Positions 1-11,700 of a stretch of 64,000 nt of DNA are shown here, piece by piece. Source of the stretch: Lunularia cruciata. Lineage: Eukaryota > Streptophyta > Marchantiopsida > Lunulariales > Lunulariaceae. Below the pieces are notes generated by a model that saw only the letters and a program-made list of their open reading frames with translations, did no database searches and had not been told where the DNA came from. Position numbers and translations under genes: made by a program. The number at the start of each line of letters is the position of its first letter. Within the stretch, counting starts at the first letter, position 1. The stretch is from assembly GCA_948567375.1 (NCBI GenBank), contig OX419760.1, forward strand, positions 13,454,001 to 13,518,000, in the 5' to 3' direction.

Positions 1-461
1 AAAAACTCGCCTCGCCTTGTTTATGTGACTTTATAACCTCTCACCCAACCTTGTGAGATGGCACAGATGTCTGATTCACTCACGTTCTCATTCTACATGC
101 TCGATTGATTATGTTCGTTCCAGTCAGCCGATCTAGTGCAGATTGATGGGAAAGCCCGCTCATGTTCTCCTTCAACTGAAATCTGAAAACAACGGTCATC
201 ATATTGACCTATTTCAGAGACCCTTGCCTCTTTCAGGAACGGGTCAATATGCTTTAATCCAATTTAAGTTTCAACGCAACACTGCTGCATGCAAAGACAC
301 TTGTGACTATGCTTTAGAACAAGTAAACAATGACCTCCCCGTTCTCCTATCGTGTAAACCGTTCTCTCACATTCTGTCCAATTTATCGATACCGAAAATT
401 GCTTCTCAGCGCTATGGTATCCACAGGGTACTGGGAAGCGAGAAGCACGAAATTCTTGTGA

Positions 462-683
462 TCTATCTTGAGAAGGTCAGATCCGAGCTCAGAGAACAAA
501 GGGGATAGAAGTAGAAATGTTAAGATCCAGATATTTCTACTCCTCTCTCCTTAGTTCTGTGACGTCAGCACTTAATTTCCGCATGAGTATGAAAACCTGT
601 CAAATCAATCTTGAAAAGATCCAATCTCAGAGAACCAAGGGGATAGAAATGAAAATGCTTAGATCGAAAGACCCATCTATTCC
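462..683. repeat. Diverged direct repeat, about 80 bp, two copies
   Basis: The stretch around 462-540 and the stretch around 602-683 share a run of short blocks in the same order: a tcTTGA-gAAg start, then CTCAGAGAAC, then AAGGGGATAGAA, then an AAATG-TTAGATC block. The offset is roughly 140 bp. The copies have diverged by substitutions and small indels, so this is an old local duplication. No function is evident. Confidence 0.55.
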
Positions 684-1767
684 CCTGGTTATCCGCGGTT
701 GAATTTTCTCGCGTCATCCGCTAAACTTGTCTCTCGTTCTTCGGACCACAGACTCCAGGCTGACTCTTTTGAGATCAGTCTCCTGCGTCTCACTTTCACA
801 TGTGTCCTAACCGATTAAGTGTTCAGCTGAGGGTAGAGGTCATAAGAGGTGATAGTACAGAGCATACGCTTCAGACGCATTTCCAGATACCTATCATGGC
901 AGTGTCGATAACAAGCCTAAGTCATTTGCAGGAAACAGGAACGATAGTTGAGGTTGGCGTGAAATCCCCTCAGCTAACGGACAGACTCTTTGCTGATAGC
1001 TAACCCATCTGGAGAGCTTTTGCGGCGTAAGAGACCAAACTGTCTCGCCTGTGGGTGAAGATTGTTCTGCAAGCGTGAGATTGTCAGATTTGAAAAGGAT
1101 AGTCCCCACGCATGATTTCTGTAAACCTTGTCTTTAAAGAGATGTGTAAGCGTTTGCCAGGCCGGTCTTCCTGAACCTGCTGAGCAACACCTTGGTCTTC
1201 ACATGCATGCATCAACCACATCCATACTACGCTTACCGACATACAGAAGTGTCGGACATATACCCACAATTGCTAACATCTCCGTTCGCGTCTCCATCCG
1301 AGTCAATGTTGAGCACCTCCTTCATGGAGGAAGCCATAAAGGTGCCCCATCTTCACCACGTAGACAGTTCCCTGAATTTAGGGGTCCGTATTAAACATCC
1401 TCACACCAACAATATGCTTCGAGTGAAACGACGCACTAAATTTTGAGTCCGTCTTGAAGCTCAACTTCACGATCATATCGAGGTGCCTCAAATGTGTCCT
1501 GCCGACGATAATCATCAGCACATCAGTAACAAGTACGTCTCCGTCATGTTTTACGTATCCACAGCCCTCTAGTTGGACACACAATATTCTTCAAAGACTT
1601 GCAGGATTCAGATTCAGATATCGACACACACAATCAATTCGACAATCCTGTGGAGAAGATAACAAATTGCACAGCATCGCCTAAGAGACCCTCCACTGTG
1701 ACGGCCTCGATCCCGAAGGAAACCTCCTTCAATTCAAGAGATTTGGCCGCAGATGTTGCCCTAAAAC

Positions 1768-1836
1768 GCCTGGATGTTATTCCACCAACTCTGTTAGTCC
1801 AACCGAGTGCCTGGATGTTATTCCACCAACTCCGTT
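1768..1836. repeat. Short direct repeat, 28-bp unit, period 41
   Basis: A 28-bp block beginning GCCTGGATGTTATTCC occurs at 1768 and again at 1809, nearly identical, separated by a 13-bp spacer. It is a simple local tandem duplication in non-coding sequence. Confidence 0.75.
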
Positions 1837-2032
1837 GCACGTTCCTAAACTCCGATCAAATCTTGACCATTAATGACCCCGATGGATTAAACCCTATATG
1901 AGATCCTTGCTTTTACTGATTTGCTGTACAATTTTATGGTACCTCTTTCTTATTTGATTTTTATTATTATTTAATATTTAATTTGTTATTATTATTATTT
2001 AATATTTTTTATTTAATTCTTACTTCTTAACA

Positions 2033-2112
2033 TGGGGCTTAGTCCCATGTTACCTTTCTTTTCTCTCCCTTGATGGGGTCTTCCCATCCTTCGTTTTTCC
2101 TACGCCATAGTT
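2033..2112 (+). mobile_element. Short 3'-end fragment of the R2-like non-LTR family
   Basis: The segment containing ATGGGGCTTAGTCCCATGTT, then a pyrimidine-rich stretch and GATGGGGTCTTCCCATCC, matches the reverse complement of the 3' tails of the two larger minus-strand copies (near 6115-6170 and 35400-35470) and the fragment at 58519-58652. Only the last 80 bp or so are present, as expected for strong 5' truncation during target-primed reverse transcription. Its boundaries and target duplication are not clear. Confidence 0.7.
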
Positions 2113-5100
2113 TTTCACTTTTCTTATTTCATTCGCTTGACTACAGAACAGTCGAATTTATCCTTAGAAAATTCATTGCATTTTATATATACTATTACGT
2201 GAACAGTAATGTCCAAAGACTATAGCGGACATAGAAAAACAATCGTGAATTCATGAGAATAATCAATAATATCTTAGTAAAAGTTGACATTGAAATACAT
2301 GTAGTATCAGTTGGTTTTCATTTAAGCGTTTTCCTTAATTTGTATTTTTCATTCATAAGTAAGGCATGGATAAACACCCAACTCGGGCAATGGGAGTTGA
2401 CTAAAATTGATATATGAATGTAAGCACCAAGGAGGAGCTATAGGAACGGAGTAAAATGGATAAAGTTGAGTGAAAGGAAATTTATTTTCTGTTAATTACC
2501 TGAATTCATAAAAAGTATTTTCTTAAAATAACTATGCCTTTCGATTGGTTTTGCTTTACCTTGCAAAAGCGTCACATTCTATGTGAAAAGAACAATGACC
2601 AAAGAGAAATAGGAAATGTTATGATTAGCTTAGAGATGAGTTTGTTAAATTGTTATACATCGAGACTAGTAACAATTAGGATCTAGATATAGCAATTAGT
2701 CATTAGTACGAAGGTCCAGCATTCAAACCTTTGTTTTTGTAAGTCAAATGTTCAGAAAACAAGATTACATATTGCGAATAACTAAAAATTTATATCACGT
2801 GAAATTTAAAATGTCTCAAGATTCAATTCATGTAGCATCGTACATAAATTATCAATAGAAGACTATAAGTAATTGCAAAAAGTATTTTAATAAAAAAGTG
2901 AACAATAATGAAGATTTATTGAAGCCATGTTATATCATTTTTAAAAATATTTTATGTAATTGTTTCAATAATTATCATTTACAATGAAATTTGGAAAAAT
3001 AAAACCCAAGTCTTCCAAATTGGTAGAGCATTCTTGCGTCTAGAATAATAAAAAATACCTCCGTTAGTATGTTTTAGATGTTAAAATAATTTACTAGGTA
3101 TCTTATTTAATTTTAAATTAAATGCAATCAATTGCAAACACTTGATCAATCTCTTGACTTAAGAATACTCCCCTTCTTCCTCTTTTCTCACGAGAGACCT
3201 CCCGACAATATACTTGTATCTTTGAAAATGCTAAAATACACTGCTAAGTTCATATATATATATATAATTTTGCTTGGTGAAGTCTAGTATCCTTCATAAA
3301 GACTTCGTACCTAGTCTTGCAAAAGATTAATGGGAGTTTCTTGATCATATCATATTACCCTTATATTTTGTTTCTTATTGGACTCATTGTAACTACTAGA
3401 AGATAAATACGATGGAATGCATTAAGAATAATATACTATAAAATAATTAAAAACCATTCTAGAATAAATTCAAGGTGGATTGCTCTAGAATGAATCGTTT
3501 AGGTTACTTAAAAAATTTATTGCAATTTTCAATCATATAGTATCTATCAAAAAAACCTTTATGGACATCTTGTCCACTTACAAAAACTATCTCCATTTAT
3601 GATCTTAAGAACTACAAGAAGAAAATAATTTTTGGATAGCGATATTCAGATGCTCTCTAAAATCTCCAACAAGGTCTAAAAAGTGTTGTTATTCCTTTAT
3701 AGTCAAGATTTTATTTTTTGAGATCACTACTCCATACATTTAGCACAACTCTTTCATTGGTTCTAAATCATTTTACTCTTAAACTTAATGAAGAAGATTC
3801 AATATGCTATCCCACATCAAGTAGGCTTCTCTTTTTCTCTCAAACCTTATGCTCTAAACACTCAATGTACACGTTTAATTGATGTTCATTTTCACTACAT
3901 TAAAAGCACTTAGAATCATGTTTTTGTTTGATAAAAGATCTTTATAGTCCTCTTCGTACTCTTTTCAAACTCCAACCTTCATACCCTTTTCAAACTCCAA
4001 TCTAAACTCTCCTTTTTAATAAATTAACCATTATTATCATTCCAACTATATCAAGAAATTTACCTAATCTCAACTTTATTCTTTGTAGTCTTCTCTACTT
4101 TAACACTCAAATAGGCTTTTGGCCATTTCAAACTCTTTATGTAGAAGACCCATCACCACTACATAGATAGAACTCTCTTAATATTATTCCCACTTGATTG
4201 ATCTAACTCTCTAAAAAATTTAACCTTGAGTAAAATCTGCATTCTTTTTCTTTGTTAAAATTTTGTTCTATTTTATTTCATCATTAGTACTTGTCTCTAA
4301 TGAATACTAATCTTCCGCAATCTGATCTAAATACCACCTCCTTGATCGCAAGAACCCTCACTTCCTTTAAGAGAATAATCTCCTTATAAATTTTGGGCTA
4401 GAAGTTATTGTAATTTTCACTTAATTTTGTATTAAAATTAAAAATTTATAATCTAAATTAGATAAATGATGGACTATATACTTTATATTTTCATGGGAAA
4501 TTTCACCTTATTAACTTCCATGTATTTTAGTTAAATGCTTGTAGGACACATGATATTTCACTTATTCTAAGTGGAAGATAAACTATGATGTAATCCAAAA
4601 TCTCAAGTAAGATCTAAAACTTGAACTTTTACCAAATTTAAGCTAGTACTTAAACCTTACAAGTCCACCACACATGATCTCTCAGAATCCTCTCAAGTGT
4701 CCAAGATTAAAAGTATTAAACCAAAGAATTCATTATGACTTACAAGACATATAAATGGATTTAGGTTTGCTAGTTTAAAGTTAAGCCTTCTACTCCGCCA
4801 AGGTTCTTTCTAAGTAAGCTCTCATTTATACTTTTATAGGAAAAAAATATTCTACACATTCTTATGCCGTATGCCACCACAATGGAACTATAAAAGCTAG
4901 TTGGACTATTTTAACTCAAATTGAACCTTAAATATCTTTTAAAGCAAAAAATTATGGACTAAGAAGGTAAGGAACTTAACCACACCTCTTTAAGACTAGA
5001 ACTCCAAGGCGTCTCCAAGATTCAAAATATTACCTACTAACAACTCAATTAGAGAAATAAATAGTTTGAAATAATTGCAAATGAGAGGATGATGAGTACC

Positions 5101-5156
5101 TACTTATCTTATCCTTTGTTTTTTCACTCATAAAATTTTTACAACAAAAAGATTAT

Positions 5157-5446
5157 AAACTATTAGAGTAACAAAAGTCAAAAAATCTAAAAGAATATCC
5201 AAAATCATGAGTTTGATCAAACATCTAAGTTAAATATTCCTTCACATAAGACATCCTTAGATTATAGAAAGATCCATATCAAATTAGCTTGTGGATCAAA
5301 GATAGAAACTATTAGAGTAACAAAACTCAAAAAATCTAAAAGAATATCCAAAATCATGAGTTTGATCAAACATCTAAGTTAAATATTCCTTCACATAAGA
5401 TATCCTTAGATTATAGAAAGATCCATATCAAATTAGCTTGTGGATC
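5157..5446. repeat. Tandem duplication of a 141-bp block, period 149
   Basis: The block 5157-5297 is repeated at 5306-5446 with only about two differences seen over 141 bp; 8 bp (AAAGATAG) separate the copies. The near-identity in otherwise decayed AT-rich DNA means the duplication is recent, or that the assembly has duplicated a read segment. It contains no open frame. Confidence 0.9.
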
Positions 5447-6082
5447 TCTTCTTTCTTTCTCAAAACAAAATATCTTGAAATAATACTAAGTTAATATAAT
5501 ATATTCCGAATTACAAGTTTCTCAATAATAGTAAAACCTTTATTCTAGCTAAGAGTAACCTTAGTTCTCTTAGATGCTTTTAGCAACTAATGTAAAAGAT
5601 TAACTAAACTTTTAAAAAATTACAATACAAAACTATAGATGTTATAGAATCTCAAACACATAATACACAATCCCCATCATAAGAATGTTGGACATCTGAT
5701 TCAAACTTAGATGAATCAGATGTTGGATATCTAATTCAAACAATGATTTAAGTTATATGAGCAACCTAAGTTTGAAGCATCTAAGAACATTACATAAGAT
5801 GATTGCTCCCTTATAGACCAACATCACTAAATGCTCCTTATAGAATAATGTATATCCATTCTCTAAAGTAAACTACAAGGAAAAGAGAGTAAAAGTGAGA
5901 CTTCTTGTTACCTAGAACTAGAAGCTCTTATGTAATCTCCACTAAATTTGACTCATAATTTAATAAAAAAATATAAAGCCAAACAAAGAGGGGACCCTTA
6001 TTGCATATTTATACAGTAAGAGACTTTGGCAAATGCCACTTTGTTTGCCATCCATCTTCTTAGATAGACATCACAGTAGAAG

Positions 6083-7134
6083 GAAAAGGAGGCCGCATAG
6101 AGAACACGTAGGATGAGAAGACCCCATCAAGCCGCACAAGGGAGAGGCACAAAAGGTAAGATGGGACTAGGCCCCAATAGAGTCTATATGAGAAATCTAC
6201 CCTATTGCACCTAAGATATCCAAGCTATGCAAGTCATATGGTCTACAAACAACTAGAGCATCTGAAGAAGCATCACTTAATGTGATTGCTTTCTTATGGA
6301 TTGGACCAACCACTGCCCTCTATAGAGCAATGGACACACATTGCCTAAAATATGCTACAATGTATGAGAGTGTTACCCCCTGACACCTAAGATGATAAGC
6401 TCTGGCCTAACATGATAAGCTCTTGTGCACTCCTTGACAAATGTATCAAACGCCGTGTCCATCACTCCATATAACTCCAAGGCTAGAGGGACAACGAGGT
6501 GACCTTGCTACATGCCCCTATACTTGGAGACCTTGCAACATCATGCTGCACTTGCCACCTATCTAGGGGATGGGTAATCATTCCCTCCAAAACTATATCC
6601 TGCATGGGGTCCATAACCACAATATCCGCTACTATCACTTGATCATCTCAGACCAAGTATAAATCTGCCCTAACATATGTCATCTGCAAAGCATATGAAT
6701 GCTCCCTCCAAGCCACGTATCCATTCTCTCGTGCCATAGCAAACATTATGTCCCTAATAGCATCAAAAGGACACCGTGTCATATGGAACGCTATTGCATC
6801 TAGTGTAGAAAGATGCAAATGGGTGGACCAAACCTAGGCAAAACCTCATCATTGTAGAGAAAGTGGTGTGAGTCGGAGCACCCTAATGCACGGTCAAGCT
6901 AGGATCCAAGAGCCTGCACCCTTGCTGGAGCAAGAGAAAAGACATGCTCTAGTAGCTTGAGGAATAGATGAGTTAACTAAGAGAGAATGTAGCATATGCT
7001 CACATTGTTGCTCTATCAAAGAAGATTGTAAACCTCTAGTCCAATCTAAAAATAGTGAAAAAAGATGGAAAGTCCTCTCGAGCTCATGTGGAAAGACTAT
7101 CTCTTGTCTGTCATAATAACATCTAGAGAAAATA
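6083..7134 (-). mobile_element. R2-like non-LTR retrotransposon copy 1, 3' part
   Basis: This segment aligns by eye throughout with 35380-36473, the 3' half of the better preserved copy 2. On the minus strand it corresponds to the C-terminal part of the element protein: the CxC...HxxxC zinc-binding region, the restriction-like endonuclease and the 3' untranslated tail. It is broken by indels and stop codons, including a deletion near 6800 through the zinc-binding region. The alignment stops abruptly at 7134 where the chromovirus target duplication begins and resumes at 12756, so the two parts were once continuous. Confidence 0.85.
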
Positions 7135-7139
7135 GGATC
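7135..7139. repeat. Target-site duplication GGATC, left copy
   Basis: GGATC directly precedes the 5' LTR and is repeated directly after the 3' LTR at 12751-12755. In the uninterrupted relative at 36467-36471 the same bases occur once within GAAAAGGATCCTCC, which confirms a 5-bp duplication made on integration. Confidence 0.92.
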
Positions 7140-7209
7140 TGTAACAATATGGAGTTTAACAATGTAGTTAGTAAGGCTAACGAAGTAGAGAATAAGTCAA
7201 ATTAGCCTA

Positions 7210-7358
7210 GAATATTCTAGAAGGATCTAGGAAGCTTCTTGGGAAGCTTCACAACTAGTTAACTTGTAGCCCAAGCAGGTAGCTTCTAGAAGCTTCTAAC
7301 TATCTTAGCTTGCATACCAAGTAGGCGGCTTCTAGAAGGAAGCTTCTTGAGAAGCTTC
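7210..7358 (+). promoter_or_regulatory. Cluster of heat-shock-element matches in the 5' LTR
   Basis: Heat-shock factor trimers bind alternating GAA and TTC triplets spaced by 2 bp. Two perfect three-unit arrays are present: GAAtaTTCtaGAA at 7210-7222 and TTCtaGAAgcTTC at 7284-7296. Further partial arrays occur at 7330-7337 (TTCtaGAA) and 7351-7358 (GAAgcTTC). All lie 80-230 bp upstream of the TATA box. The palindromic AAGCTT and TTCTAGAA words that make up the LTR are largely these units. Heat response is an inference from the motif. Confidence 0.6.
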
Positions 7359-7437
7359 CTAGTTAACTTTGCTTGCACTCTAAGAAAGAGGCTCGAGGAA
7401 ACTTCTTGAGAAGCTTCTCAAGGGCTTTGTCTATTAC

Positions 7438-7446
7438 CTATAAATA
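7438..7446 (+). promoter_or_regulatory. TATA box of the 5' LTR
   Basis: CTATAAATA matches the plant TATA consensus. It is also present in the 3' LTR near 12638 and sits 105-113 bp before the LTR end, a normal position for the start of R. Confidence 0.75.
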
Positions 7447-7550
7447 CCAAAGCCAAAGCTTATGCTAGGCATTCAGAGTTTTCCCTCATTCAAGCGTCCC
7501 AATGTGAGCTTCCATTCTCCGATTTCTCTCCTTGGTTTGGATCTTTTACA

Positions 7551-7563
7551 TTGGTATCAAAGC
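7551..7563 (+). other. Primer-binding site, tRNA-Met type
   Basis: TTGGTATCAAAGC begins right after the LTR end. TGGTATCAGAGC is the usual plant retrotransposon site complementary to the 3' end of initiator tRNA-Met; this copy has one mismatch in the core. Confidence 0.85.
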
Positions 7564-7899
7564 AGGAATGGGATGGATGGAATTTATGGACCACCAAATC
7601 CACTTCTTCCAAACCATTGGGATTTTCATGTCCAAATATTACCCAAGCATTGTTTCACACAATTCATCACCTCGTGCTTTGGGCATGATTTTATGCATAT
7701 GATCATCGTGTTTGAGGAACCCTTGATACTTCTGATTGTAACTTATGGAGAATGATGGACGTGTTGGATCTATGTGTTAATCAATTAGATAAATTGAGGG
7801 TAATGGAATAGAGTAGTAGCTATGGTAACAATACCAAGTGTTATCCTTGCAATGCAACAACAAATTGAGCATCTTACTTGATTGTTGGATGAACAAGAC

Positions 7900-8720
7900 C
7901 AGGAACGACGAGAACATATAGATAGAGTGCTAGTTTGAGATGGAGAAGATCGCATTCAATTTTTGAAACCCAAGGTGTTTGAAGGCAAGAATCTTCTAGG
8001 CACGGTGGAGAATTTTGTGTTTGATTGCGAATGTTACTTTGAAGCCACCAATCTTCAAGACAAGTGGAAACAAATTCTGTTGGCTTCTAGCCAATTGGAT
8101 AGTGTGGCAAAACTTTAATGGCAATTCCAAGTAGAGCAAGTTGAACGACACATTGTTGCACCCATTTTGACATGGGCAGAATTCAAGGATGCAATACTTG
8201 GTTGATTTCAAACTATAAATGCTATCCAAGTTGCACAAGATAAATTGGAGGAGTTGAAGCAGATTGGCTTAGTAAGTAGCTACATCACACAATTTCAAAA
8301 CACCATCATGCAAATTCCAGATATCCAAGAAGGTAAAGTTCTGGATTGATTTGTGCAAGGATTGAAGTCACAAACTAAATTGGAGGTGACCATGCGGGAG
8401 CCACAAAATGTAGAAGAAGCCATGCAATTGGCTGAGCATTTTGATTCTTTGGTTGTGACAACTTGGTCCTGACCTTGACCTATACAAAACCTACCAATAC
8501 ATTATGCACGAGTGGAAGAACCGATACCAATGGAGATTGATGCTATCCAACAAAGACCACTTGGTACAACATATAAAGAAAGATTGTGACAAAATGGAGG
8601 TTGCTTTTATTGTTGCCAAGTTAGACATTACATTGCTAAATATCCACTTAGGAATGGGCAACCTCAACAAGTTGCCCAGATGGAGTTTGTAGAACAAAAT
8701 GATCAAGGAAACAAAGAATC
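7900..8720 (+). pseudogene. Gag remnant of the chromovirus
   Basis: Translated in segments, 7950-8480 reads as a plant Ty3/gypsy Gag: a segment like KPKVFEGKN, a WAEFKDAI block and an LAEHFDSL block, interrupted by several TGA and TAG codons. A zinc knuckle follows at 8602-8643 as CFYCCQVRHYIAKY, where the usual CX2CX4HX4C pattern has lost its last cysteine to tyrosine. Gag coats the RNA in virus-like particles; this copy cannot make a full protein. Confidence 0.8.
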
Positions 8721-8753
8721 CCAGTAGGAGATTTTGAGCCGTTTACTAGAAGC

Positions 8754-11700
8754 TTGATTAGTTCCAATGGGATTAAAGACTCAACCTATGCAAGTTTGCT
8801 TCACTTGCAAGGTACAATATCTAATCAAGGTTGTAGGATTTTGGTTGATTTTGGAAGTTCAAAGAATTGCATGTCTATGCAAGTAGCAAAGGAATTGGGT
8901 ATTCCTATCAAGCCAGTGATTGGAAGTAGATTGATGATGACGGATGGTAGATAGAGTTTTGCATTCCGTACCTCACATCCTGTTACCTTCAAGATTGGGA
9001 AGGAGTATTTGGAGTGTATGAGGTTTGTAGTGACACCTCTACACTATGATATCATTCTAGGTCTACCTTGGCTTGAACGTCATAAGGTTCAATTTGATTG
9101 GACCCGACAACAAATTCAAGTACAACACCAAGGTAGGAATATCAGACTAGGTTGTCTGGCACCTCTAAGTAAGACACCTAAGAATAGTCAATCCCAAGAC
9201 AAGAAGTTTGTTGAGAAGGTAGCCATAGAACAAACCTTGAAGGGAGATGAGTCCCAAGATAGGAAGTTTGCCAAGAAGGCAACCATAGAGCAAGCTTGGA
9301 AGAGAGATGAGTCACTGGAAGGGAAGTTGGTTAGTAAAGCGGCCATAGAGCAAGCTTTGGGGGAAGCTAAGTTTGTATTCACGATGTGGATCAAGCCGAT
9401 TGCACAAGAACAATCTAAGGAGGGCCAAGAGCTTCATCAAGCAATGGTTGATCAGATAGTTCAAGAGTTTGCGGATGTGTTTCTGGATGATTTTCCGAAA
9501 GGATTACCCTCTGATCGAGGTATGCCCTTCAAGATTGAGTTATTGCCAAGGAGTACTCTAGTGAGTAGACCAATCTATCGACTCTCACCAAAGGAGTTGG
9601 AGGAGTTGCAAACAACACTTACAGAGTTTTTGGAGAAGGACTTCATACGACATAGTACCTCTCCTTGGGGAGCACCAATACTATTTGTTCCAAAGAAGGA
9701 TGGAGGACTTTGTTTTTGTATTGATTACCTTGGGCTCAATAAGCAAACCGTGAAGAATGCATATCCCTTGCCTTGGATTGATGACTTGCTTGATCAACTA
9801 AGTGGAGCATGCTACTTTTCCAAGTTGGATCTTTGTAGTGGCTATTAGCAAATCCTTATTGATAAAGAGAATGTGCAAAAGACTACATTTTGCACAAGGT
9901 ATGGGCATTTTGAGTGGAGAGTTCTACCTTTTGGACTCACTAATGCTCCATCGGTCTTCATGGATCATATGCATTGGGTGTTGGATGGACTATTGGATCA
10001 GTCCGTAGTGGTGTTCTTGGATGATATCTTAATCTATAATAATATAGAGGCAGAACACGTGAATCATGTGCGAGAAGTCCTAAGATGACTACAACAATGG
10101 AAGTTTTACTACAAGAAGTTGAAGTGTGCCTTTTGGCAGAAGGAGGTTACCTTCTTGGGTCATAAGATCTCATCAAAGGCAATCAAGATGGAATAAGAGA
10201 AAATCAAGACCATTACTGATTGGTCTACCCCCAAGGATGCTATAGAAGTATGAGCATTCAATGGATTGGCCAATTTTTACCGACGGTTCATCCACTATTA
10301 TGTTCATGTGGCTGCACCATTGACTGACCTCTTGGGAAAGAACTTGAGCTTCTAGTGGACCACCAAGCATGAAGAAGCATTCTAGAAGTTAAAGCATATG
10401 GTGTCTTCAAGACCCATTCTTCAACCATATGATCCTTAACTACCTTATGTGGTTGATTTTGATGCTTCTAACTTTGCAATTGAAGCTATGTTGCAACAGG
10501 AATTCCCAAATGGATTACATCCCATTGCCTTTATGTCTTGCCGACTAAATAAAGCTGAAAGAAATTACTATGCTTGAGATTGGAAACAACTTGCAATGGT
10601 ATATGCCACCAAGGTATGGTGGCATTATCTCTTGGGAAAACAAGTGATCATGCAAACTGATCACAAGCCATTGTTACAAACCTTACACTTAGAACACATG
10701 AAGAGTCGACATCATTGATGGCAAGAGCAACTCCAATTGTTTGACATCAAACTTGAGTACAAACCAGGTTGGTTCCATGTCATCCCTAATGCTCTATCAC
10801 AACAACTTGATTTGAAATCTCTTCCTCTCATCACGTCGCCAATTATGACAGTTGACCCCAAGGTCCATAACAAGTTTTGGTCAGCTCTACAACAAGATCC
10901 CTTCTTCCAAATGGTACATGGTTGTCTATCAACAGGCAACAAGGGGTACAACACCTTCTCTTTCAAGGAAGGCCTTCTATTCCATGCAGACCAGATCTAT
11001 GTTCCAGCCAAAGGTGATCTCCGACTTGTGCGCCTTTAGGAAGCCCATGATCTACCAATAGTTGATCACATGGGGGTGGACAAGACCTTGGGTACCCTCC
11101 AACGCCAATGGTGGTAGCCCAACATGACACGAGATGTTCAAGAGTTTGTTAAATCATGTGAGAGCTGTCACCGCAACAAGGCCAATAACCAGAAGCCGAG
11201 TGGACTCTTTCAGCCACTTCCCATTCCAACTACTTGTTGGGAACATGTGACACAACAAAGTCACACAACAATTGTGATGTTTGTGGATAAGCTTAGTAAA
11301 CAAATCCATTTGGCACCAATAGTTGATATTGTGGATGCTCTAACCTTGGCGCAACTCTACTTCGATAATGTATTCAAGCATCATGGGATGCCATGTGTAC
11401 TCATCTCCAACCATGATCCTTGCTTCACCAAAAAGTTTTGGCAAGCCCTCTTCTAGATACTTGGCACCAAACTTGCTTTGTCCACAGCCTATCATCCTCA
11501 AATTGATGGACAAATTGAACGTGCAAATTGCACCTTAAAAGATATATTTTGTGCCTTTGTCAACATTCACCATACCAATTGGGATGAATGTCTTGCAGCT
11601 ATAGAGTTTGCATACAACAATTCTAAACACGCAAGCACTGGATTCTCTCCTTTCTTTGTCAATTTTGGCCAAGATCCGTTTGTCTTAGATTCTCTTCTTA

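Larger units (their letters stand above)
1..1903. other. Leading region without a recognisable gene
   Basis: I see no protein family in any frame. Open frames here are at most about 120 codons, overlap on both strands and have no familiar motif. The segment is less AT-rich than what follows and contains two small direct repeats annotated separately. It may be the decayed remains of a gene or mobile element, but nothing in it identifies one. Confidence 0.4.
1904..6082. other. AT-rich intergenic DNA, no gene seen
   Basis: About 4 kb of very AT-rich sequence with stop codons in all frames and no open frame above about 60 codons. It holds a short R2-like 3' fragment (2033-2112) and a 141-bp tandem duplication (5157-5446). 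A TA run lies near 3253. No promoter-gene unit, RNA gene or complete transposon was recognised. Confidence 0.6.
7140..7550 (+). repeat. 5' LTR of the chromovirus
   Basis: 411 bp, starting TGTAACAATATGG and ending TTTTACA (TG...CA). It matches the 3' LTR at 12326-12750 over its whole length apart from scattered substitutions and a 14-bp block present only in the 3' copy. It carries two perfect three-unit heat-shock elements, more partial ones, and a TATA box at 7438-7446, so U3 occupies roughly the first 300 bp and transcription should start near 7470. Confidence 0.93.

Noticed and set aside
143..508. 121-codon frame at the left end
   Set aside because: No recognisable domain, no clear codon bias and part of it lies in a diverged direct repeat.
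4300..4350. Possible minus-strand LTR primer site (GGTGGTATTTAGATCAG when reverse-complemented)
   Set aside because: Resembles a tRNA-Met site with mismatches, but no LTR pair or pol remnant was found around it.
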